Source of the DNA: Rectinema sp003452735
GTDB lineage: Bacteria; Spirochaetota; Spirochaetia; Treponematales; Rectinemataceae
Assembly: GCA_035415815.1 (NCBI GenBank)
Contig: DAOOGR010000031.1
Span: forward strand, 1-19,404
Direction of reading: 5' to 3'
Length of the DNA: 19,404 bases
Position 1 is the first letter of the stretch. Every line of letters begins with the position of its first letter. Shown piece after piece: positions 14,600 to 19,404 of the stretch. The notes under the pieces are model-generated. The model was not told the origin of the DNA, did no database searches, and worked only from the letters and a program-made list of their open reading frames with translations. A program made the position numbers and the translations under genes.

Positions 14600-15436
14600 T
14601 CACCGCCTCAAACCCTTCCTGCCCAGTTTTTCTGCAATGCGCACCAGAGCATCTATATCATCCGTATCTGGAGGCAATACATCATTCCATCGGCTATCGA
14701 GACAGTTGCCTGGTGCAAAGGCCGTGAAATACCATGGTGTCTCTTCAGGAACAAGGGCTGCAAGCGCTTTGACGGCTGGTTCGTCTAGATATCCCGGCAC
14801 AACTACGCTGCGGACCTCGAATTCTTCCTTGTATTTTGCAAGGATGTTGAGGCTTTGGATTACCGCGGCAAAAGGAAAGCTGCTTGACAAATCGCCATAA
14901 CGCTGGGCATCGGTCTTGAGATCGAGCGCAACATAATCGGGCCTTGTGCGCGGATCTTCGATCAGGGCCGAAAGCTTCTCTGGAAGAGATCCGTTTGTGT
15001 CGAGCTTGACAAGGAGGCCGAGCTCATGTATTTGCGCTATCAGCTCGCTTATTATTCTTTGCAGTAAGGGCTCGCCTCCAGTGAGAACGACTCCCTGCAC
15101 AAGGTGCTTGCGTTTTTCTATTATGGATAGACATTCATCGAGGGCTAGCAAATCGTCCGCTTCGCCGAGTACGAGTTCTCTATTGTGACACCATGGGCAG
15201 CGAAAATTGCAGCCTGTAAAGAAAATCACGCTTGCAAGCCTGGCGGGATAATCAAGGAGCGATGTCTTGCGAAAACCTACTCGAATGCGCTCGCCAGATG
15301 GCAGCGAACCGTCATAGATTCCACTTGGCGGAGTCCAATCGAACAGCTCTTGGTTCGCCTGGCTTTTGCGGCTTTTCCGGATATTGTGACTTTTCTGACT
15401 ACTACGGCTTTTCTCGCTTTTGTCCATTGTGTTCAT
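14600..15436 (-). CDS. nrdG: Anaerobic ribonucleotide reductase activating protein (radical SAM)
   Basis: The 278-residue protein uses a 4Fe-4S cluster and S-adenosylmethionine to generate the glycyl radical on NrdD. Visible are the radical SAM motif C76-x3-C80-x2-C83 (CNFRCPWC), the SAM-contacting GGEP (120-123) and 'KLDTNGSLPEKL'. The first ~35 residues are an extra Ser/Lys-rich, disordered-looking segment not needed for the fold. The ATG at 15436 overlaps the nrdD stop (ATGA), typical of translational coupling; an ATG three codons on is an alternative. At 278 residues it is longer than E. coli NrdG (about 154) and resembles the long NrdG/PFL-activase-like type found with NrdD in many anaerobes. 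The gene should be controlled with nrdD by the upstream NrdR sites. Confidence 0.92.
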   Translation of the reverse strand: MNTMDKSEKSRSSQKSHNIRKSRKSQANQELFDWTPPSGIYDGSLPSGERIRVGFRKTSLLDYPARLASVIFFTGCNFRCPWCHNRELVLGEADDLLALDECLSIIEKRKHLVQGVVLTGGEPLLQRIISELIAQIHELGLLVKLDTNGSLPEKLSALIEDPRTRPDYVALDLKTDAQRYGDLSSSFPFAAVIQSLNILAKYKEEFEVRSVVVPGYLDEPAVKALAALVPEETPWYFTAFAPGNCLDSRWNDVLPPDTDDIDALVRIAEKLGRKGLRR

Positions 15437-18165
15437 GAATGCATGTTTTCCTGCGCCACAAAAAATTTCTTGAGCTCTGTTACATTACACAGGCGCGCTG
15501 CTATCTCTCCATTTTCACTGAGTACGAGGACGGTTGGTGTAGAATATATTTCAAATCGAGAAGCCTGAACCATTCCTTCTGGCGAATCGGCATCGATTTC
15601 CTCGAAATCAATATTGCCAGCTAGAGCCCTTCTTACCGGTGGACAGTTCGGACAGCTTTTCCTCGCAAAAAGAAGCACTCTGGAAGCGCCATTATGATTA
15701 CTATTATGATGTACCTTGCTTTTATCTCGTTCAGTGCCATCATAATGCACCTCGCTTTTATCTTGCTCAATAACATCATCCTGCGCCTTGTGCTTTTCGC
15801 CCTCAATGCCATCATCCAGCGTCCCGCTTGCATAATGCTCGGGGCTATGAGACTCCGCCGAGTCATCCCTCTGCTCAGGGCTATCAGACTCCGCCTTGCA
15901 ATCCCTCTGCGCTAGGCTATTGCACGTCGCTCTTTCGTTCGGTTTTGAGTCGGGATCGAATACGCGCCTTTCCTTATATTCTGCCCTTTTGCCTGCATTC
16001 CAGTTCTTCACCGAACGATAATACCCGACTATGCGGCTATAAACTTCGGTTCTTGTCCCGAGAATCTGGGCGCCCTCGCCCATCTTTTTGCCCTTTTGCT
16101 CCATTTTTCTACGCTCTTCTGCGGCGCATAGTGGGCAAAAAAAGTGTTCTCCGGCGAGATAGCCATGTATCGGACAAATGGAATAGGTTGGAGAGATGGT
16201 AAAATAAGGGATTCTATATGAATAGGCTATAGTCTTTACAAGCTGAGAGCATGCTCGCCAGTCAGAGATGGCTTCACCAAGGAATACATGGAAGACCGTT
16301 CCGCCTGTATAGACTGTCTGCAACTCCTCTTGCAGGTCGAGCGCATCGAAAATGTCGGAGGTATATCCAACGGGAAGCTGTGAGGAATTCGTGTAATAGG
16401 GCTCATCGGCGCCAGAGGTTATGATCTCCGGATACCTTTCCTTATCGTGCTTTGCAAGTCTATAGGAGGTAGACTCCGCAGGCGTTGCTTCCAGGTTGAA
16501 TAGATCTCCCGTTTCTTCCTGAAAATCGGCAAGCCTGATCTTCATGTATTTAAGAAGCTTAAGAGCAAAATCTCTCCCTTCTTCCGTAGCCGTTGTGACT
16601 GATGAGGAAAAGAAATTTTGAAGGCATTCGTTCATCCCCACAATGCCAATCGTACTAAAGTGATTCTCGAAAGTCCTTAGATACCGTTTTGTATAAGGAA
16701 ACAGACCCGCATCGAGCAAGCGCTGAATAACCTTGCGCTTTATAACAAGACTTCTCTTTGCTTTTTCCATCAGCTCATCGAGTCGGCTGAAGAATTCTTT
16801 TTCGTTTCGCGAAAGATAACCAATTCTGGGCAAATTGATCGTCACGACGCCTATCGAGCCAGTGAGCTCATCGGCTCCGAATAGCCCGCCGCCTTTTTTC
16901 CGAAGTTCTCGCTTATCCAGCCTGAGCCTACAGCACATACTGCGGACATCGGCTGGATTCAGATCAGAATTGATAAAATTCTGAAAATAGGGTGTGCCAT
17001 ATTTAGCCGTCATTTCGAACAAAAGCTTTGCATTCGGGGAGTCCCAGTCGAAATCGCGTGTCACATTATAGGTAGGTATGGGATATTGAAAGCCTCTGCC
17101 CGATGCATCTCCTTCGAGCATGAGTTCGATAAAAGCCCTGTTAATCCTGTCCATTTCTGGCTTGCAATCGCCATAACAAAAATCGAGTTCCTTTCCCCCT
17201 ACAATGGCTGGTTTTTCGCGCAGATCCTCCGGCACGGTCCAGTCCAGCGTGATATTCGTAAAAGGCGCCTGACTCCCCCAGCGCGATGGCGTGTTTACGC
17301 CAAAGACAAAGCTCTGAAGGCTCTGTTTTATCTCCTTGTCGCTCAAGTTGTCCACTCTCACAAAGGGGGCGAGATAGGTATCAAAAGAGCTGAAGGCCTG
17401 GGCTCCAGCCCATTCATTCTGAAGAATTCCAAGAAAATTCACCATTTGATTGGCGAGAGTGGAAAGATGACTTGCCGGCTTCGATGAAATCTTGTCAGGA
17501 ATACCGCCCAGCCCTTCGCGGATCAAATCCCTCAAAGACCAGCCTGCGCAGTAACCTGAGAACATGGAAAGATCGTGGATATGAAAGTCGGCATTTCGGT
17601 GAGCTTCTGCGATATCTTTCGGGTATATCTGCGTGAGCCAGTAGTTCGCTGTTACGCTTCCCGAATTATGCAGAATAAGCCCACCAAGCGAATAGTTGAC
17701 ATTGGCATTCTCATTGACGCGCCAGTCCGATCGGGCGAGATATCCATTCATGGTCGCCGAAATGTCCAACATAAGCTTCTTTGTGTCGCGAATTGCTTCA
17801 TGCCGGGCTCGGTATAGGATATAAGCCTTCGCAACTGCAGTCTCTCTCTGTTCGATCAGAATGGTTTCGACTATATCCTGAATCTCCTCGATAGCTGGTA
17901 TAGAGTTAGGATGGCGAGCCTGAATTAGTTCCTTAATCTTTTTCTCCGCAAGGTCTGTGTATAGAACAGGTTTGCTATTCCCTTGATTATCAAGGATCGA
18001 TGTATTCGTTGCGACGAATGCTTTTTCTATGGCTTTCTCTATTTTATGTCTATCGTAACCCACCACTTCTCCAGAGCGTTTCACCACGCTCTTTATAGGC
18101 GGAACAACTTGCCATTCCAGAAAATCGGGTCCAAAAAGGCTAGGAATCTCTGTTCCTTTCGTCAT
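15433..18165 (-). CDS. nrdD: Class III ribonucleoside-triphosphate reductase with fused redoxin
   Basis: A 910-residue oxygen-sensitive enzyme making deoxyribonucleotides. Domain order: ATP cone (about 24-120), catalytic ten-stranded barrel (about 130-735), repeat linker (750-827) and glutaredoxin/thioredoxin-like domain (828-905). Key residues: 'HIHDLSMFSGYCAGW' with C206, finger-loop 'RSMCCRLR' with C411/C412 (one likely carrying the thiyl radical), a zinc site 'CPIHG'...'CPLC' (664-680) and glycyl radical G714 in 'YSRIVGYYRS'. The C-terminal domain has CPNC (838-841) and a cis-Pro site (TP, 876-877). Normal NrdD ends near residue 740, so about 170 residues are added. The fused redoxin suggests reduction by thiols (NrdD2-like) rather than formate; this is inference. 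GAGG lies about 11 nt before the ATG. Paired NrdR boxes precede it and nrdG follows. Confidence 0.94.
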   Translation of the reverse strand: MTKGTEIPSLFGPDFLEWQVVPPIKSVVKRSGEVVGYDRHKIEKAIEKAFVATNTSILDNQGNSKPVLYTDLAEKKIKELIQARHPNSIPAIEEIQDIVETILIEQRETAVAKAYILYRARHEAIRDTKKLMLDISATMNGYLARSDWRVNENANVNYSLGGLILHNSGSVTANYWLTQIYPKDIAEAHRNADFHIHDLSMFSGYCAGWSLRDLIREGLGGIPDKISSKPASHLSTLANQMVNFLGILQNEWAGAQAFSSFDTYLAPFVRVDNLSDKEIKQSLQSFVFGVNTPSRWGSQAPFTNITLDWTVPEDLREKPAIVGGKELDFCYGDCKPEMDRINRAFIELMLEGDASGRGFQYPIPTYNVTRDFDWDSPNAKLLFEMTAKYGTPYFQNFINSDLNPADVRSMCCRLRLDKRELRKKGGGLFGADELTGSIGVVTINLPRIGYLSRNEKEFFSRLDELMEKAKRSLVIKRKVIQRLLDAGLFPYTKRYLRTFENHFSTIGIVGMNECLQNFFSSSVTTATEEGRDFALKLLKYMKIRLADFQEETGDLFNLEATPAESTSYRLAKHDKERYPEIITSGADEPYYTNSSQLPVGYTSDIFDALDLQEELQTVYTGGTVFHVFLGEAISDWRACSQLVKTIAYSYRIPYFTISPTYSICPIHGYLAGEHFFCPLCAAEERRKMEQKGKKMGEGAQILGTRTEVYSRIVGYYRSVKNWNAGKRAEYKERRVFDPDSKPNERATCNSLAQRDCKAESDSPEQRDDSAESHSPEHYASGTLDDGIEGEKHKAQDDVIEQDKSEVHYDGTERDKSKVHHNSNHNGASRVLLFARKSCPNCPPVRRALAGNIDFEEIDADSPEGMVQASRFEIYSTPTVLVLSENGEIAARLCNVTELKKFFVAQENMHS
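15685..15918 (-). repeat. 36-bp-period repeats encoding the NrdD linker
   Basis: The linker between the glycyl-radical domain and the redoxin is built of 12-residue units in two families: SLAQRDCKAESD, SPEQRDDSAESH and partial SPEHYASG, then TLDDGIEGEKHK, AQDDVIEQDKSE, VHYDGTERDKSK and partial VHHNSNHNGA. The DNA units are 36 bp and still visibly similar. The composition (Asp, Glu, Ser, Lys, His) points to a flexible, charged tether. Confidence 0.75.
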
Positions 18166-18178
18166 ATCTCGATTACCT

Positions 18179-18194
18179 CTACTATATATTGTGT
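18179..18194. promoter_or_regulatory. NrdR box, gene-proximal
   Basis: CTACTATATATTGTGT matches 14 of 16 positions of the NrdR consensus ACACWATATATWGTGT. It lies 13 bp upstream of the nrdD ATG. NrdR is the zinc/ATP-cone repressor of ribonucleotide reductase genes. Confidence 0.82.
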
Positions 18195-18209
18195 GCTATG
18201 CCAGCAAAG

Positions 18210-18225
18210 ACACAATATATATTGG
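18210..18225. promoter_or_regulatory. NrdR box, distal
   Basis: ACACAATATATATTGG matches 14 of 16 consensus positions. Its start is 31 bp (about three helical turns) from that of the proximal box, the spacing typical of paired NrdR sites. ATATATTGTGT of the first box and ACACAATATAT of the second are perfect inverse copies. Confidence 0.82.
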
Positions 18226-18242
18226 TCATTGGGCGGACGCAA
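18214..18242 (-). promoter_or_regulatory. Candidate nrdD promoter inside the NrdR region
   Basis: On the minus strand TTGCGT (18242-18237) and TATATT (18219-18214) are 17 bp apart. The -10 falls inside the distal NrdR box, and the expected transcription start lies between the boxes, so bound NrdR would block polymerase. The -35 is only half-consensus. Confidence 0.5.
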
Positions 18243-18326
18243 GAGGCAAAAGTATCAAGAATCTTAAATATTCTTAATTTAGCGAACCCGGATTAGGCTT
18301 CATCTGTTTTGAATTCTTTTACATTG

Positions 18327-18355
18327 TTGACGGTTTCGGCACCCCGCCTTATAAT
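18327..18355 (+). promoter_or_regulatory. Sigma-70 type promoter of the BMP-family gene
   Basis: TTGACG (18327-18332) and a perfect TATAAT (18350-18355) are separated by exactly 17 bp. The predicted start is near 18362, leaving a leader of about 22 bases, too short for a purine riboswitch. This is the strongest promoter in the window and suggests high expression. Confidence 0.82.
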
Positions 18356-18383
18356 TTTAAGCTAAGAATATTAGGGGGTCCCC

Positions 18384-19404
18384 ATGAAAGGCAAAAGATA
18401 TTTCGTGGTTATTGCGGCAGTCATGATCATTGCCTCCGCAATCAATGTCTTCGGCGCTGGTCCTGCAGTAAAGACAGACCGGGTCGTGTACCTCATAAAT
18501 GGCGCTCTCGGCGACAATGCATTCTATGATTCCGGAGAGGCGGGCATCAAGAACATCGAGAAGAACTATAAGGTTCAGACTCGCACTATCGAATGTAACT
18601 TCGATGCAGGAAAGTTCCAGCCTGCGCTAGATGCAGCGGTCCAGTACGCCGACGTGATTTTCGTCATCTCCTATGGCTTCGAGGATCAGCTCATGGCGAT
18701 AGCGGATAAATATCCCAATAAGGTTTTCGTCAACATCGATACGATAGTCGAAAATCCGAAAAAGACTATCACATCGGTCTTCTTTCTTGCCGAGCAGAGT
18801 TCCTATCTTGCAGGCATGACCGCAGCACTTGCCACTACGGAGACCTCGCTAAAAGGCGTAAACAAAGACAAAATCATAGGCGTCATTGGAGGCGATACAG
18901 ACCCAATAGTCAGTGCATTTGTCTTCGGTTATCAGCAGGGCGCCAAAGCGGTGGACAAGAACATAAAGGTGCTGACCAAATCGCTTGGCGGGGCTTGGGA
19001 TGATTCGGCAAAAGGCAAACAGGCCGCACTACAGCTCTACGATCAGAAAGCTGATGTTATCTACCAGGTTGCCGCAGCAGCGGGCATCGGGGTACTGCAA
19101 GCAGCAGCAGAGCGCGGGCTTTATGCTATCGGCGTCGATACAAACCAGAACGACCTAGAACCAGGTCATGTCATTGCCAGCGCGGTGAAGAATGTCGGCG
19201 CCAGCATAGAGTCGGTCTTCAAGACCATCATGGATGGTACATATAAACCTGGTGTCATCATCAACGCAGATCTTGCAAGCGGTGGTGTAGACCTCGTCTT
19301 CGATGCAAAACAGCAGGTTCTTCCCAAAAAAATCGTCGACAAGGTCAAGACAGCACGCCAGCAGATCATAGATGGAAAGCTGAAGGTTCCTCTATACAAT
19401 GGCG
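18384..19404 (+). CDS. BMP/PnrA-family ABC transporter binding protein, 3'-truncated
   Basis: The frame is open from ATG 18384 (AGGGGG five bases upstream) to the window end: 340 residues without a stop. It begins with a signal peptide (MKGKRYFVVIAAVMIIASA, cleavage probably after VFGA). The mature part has the Bmp/Med fold markers: 'DNAFYDSGEAGI', 'VISYGFEDQLMAIADKYP', 'SVFFLAEQSSYLAGMTAAL', 'KIIGVIGGDTDPIVSAFVFG', 'WDDSAKGKQAALQLYDQ', 'ADVIYQVAAAAGIGVLQAA' and 'AIGVDTNQ'. Relatives such as Treponema PnrA (TmpC) bind purine nucleosides for ABC import; the same fold also binds other ligands, so the substrate is inferred. Unlike TmpC, no lipobox Cys is present, implying a soluble periplasmic protein. 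It diverges from nrdD; permease and ATPase genes would be expected beyond the window. Few residues are likely missing. Confidence 0.9.
   Translation, partial: MKGKRYFVVIAAVMIIASAINVFGAGPAVKTDRVVYLINGALGDNAFYDSGEAGIKNIEKNYKVQTRTIECNFDAGKFQPALDAAVQYADVIFVISYGFEDQLMAIADKYPNKVFVNIDTIVENPKKTITSVFFLAEQSSYLAGMTAALATTETSLKGVNKDKIIGVIGGDTDPIVSAFVFGYQQGAKAVDKNIKVLTKSLGGAWDDSAKGKQAALQLYDQKADVIYQVAAAAGIGVLQAAAERGLYAIGVDTNQNDLEPGHVIASAVKNVGASIESVFKTIMDGTYKPGVIINADLASGGVDLVFDAKQQVLPKKIVDKVKTARQQIIDGKLKVPLYNG

Noticed and set aside
15340..15360. QELF in the NrdG N-terminus as a second clamp-binding motif.
   Set aside because: It lacks the QLxLF pattern, lies in a low-complexity Ser/Lys segment, and there is no reason for a radical SAM activase to bind the clamp.
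15694..15915. Plus-strand hydrophobic frame (Ile/Met/Leu-rich) opposite the NrdD linker, as a membrane peptide.
   Set aside because: It is the antisense reading of the 36-bp linker repeats, which explains its periodic composition.
15685..15918. Regular 36-bp repeats as a CRISPR array.
   Set aside because: The repeats are contiguous without spacers, imperfect, and encode an in-frame protein linker.
18356..18383. A purine riboswitch before the BMP-family gene.
   Set aside because: The leader after the TATAAT promoter is only about 22 bases, too short for an aptamer.

Overview
The window looks like a chromosomal segment of an anaerobic bacterium, most likely a spirochaete (Treponema/Rectinema-like). 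That placement is inference from gene content: a class III ribonucleotide reductase, a BMP/PnrA-type binding protein, a DUF2804 protein, a DUF3842 protein, an EndoQ-type nuclease and remnants of an [FeFe]-hydrogenase. No rRNA, tRNA, insertion sequence, phage gene or CRISPR array was recognised.

Layout. 1-911: 3' part of a DUF2804 gene. 987-4670: a 1227-residue fusion of an EndoQ-type PHP nuclease with a UvrD/PcrA helicase, ending in a perfect sliding-clamp-type pentapeptide. 4657-6842 (minus strand): a decayed three-gene operon, nuoE-nuoF-hydA, of a NADH-linked electron-bifurcating-type [FeFe]-hydrogenase. It has in-frame stops, single-base frameshifts in T-runs and large internal deletions, yet both ATGA gene junctions survive. 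7009-7158: a possible 49-residue membrane peptide overlapping the start of 7149-9035, an orphan GHKL (Bergerat-fold) ATPase with an Ig-like domain. 9110-11203 (minus): a cytoplasmic GH52 beta-xylosidase, divergent from 11307-11759 (DUF3842), with a perfect 16-bp palindrome between them.

12045-14579: a three-gene Zn/Mn-type ABC importer (binding protein, ATPase, ABC-3 permease), preceded by a region of short repeats. 14600-18165 (minus): nrdD-nrdG, coupled by an ATGA overlap. NrdD carries an ATP cone, the glycyl-radical catalytic domain, a 12-residue-repeat linker and a C-terminal CPNC glutaredoxin/thioredoxin-like domain. Two NrdR-type boxes 31 bp apart lie over its promoter. 18384-19404: a BMP-family binding protein cut by the window end, behind a near-consensus sigma-70 promoter.

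Together the genes describe DNA precursor synthesis without oxygen (nrdDG under NrdR), repair of deaminated DNA coupled to unwinding (EndoQ-UvrD), xylo-oligosaccharide use (GH52), metal and probably nucleoside uptake, and recent loss of a hydrogenase. The most notable observations are the EndoQ-UvrD fusion with its clamp-binding tail, the self-contained NrdD-repeat-glutaredoxin architecture with paired NrdR boxes, and the readable decay of the hydrogenase operon.
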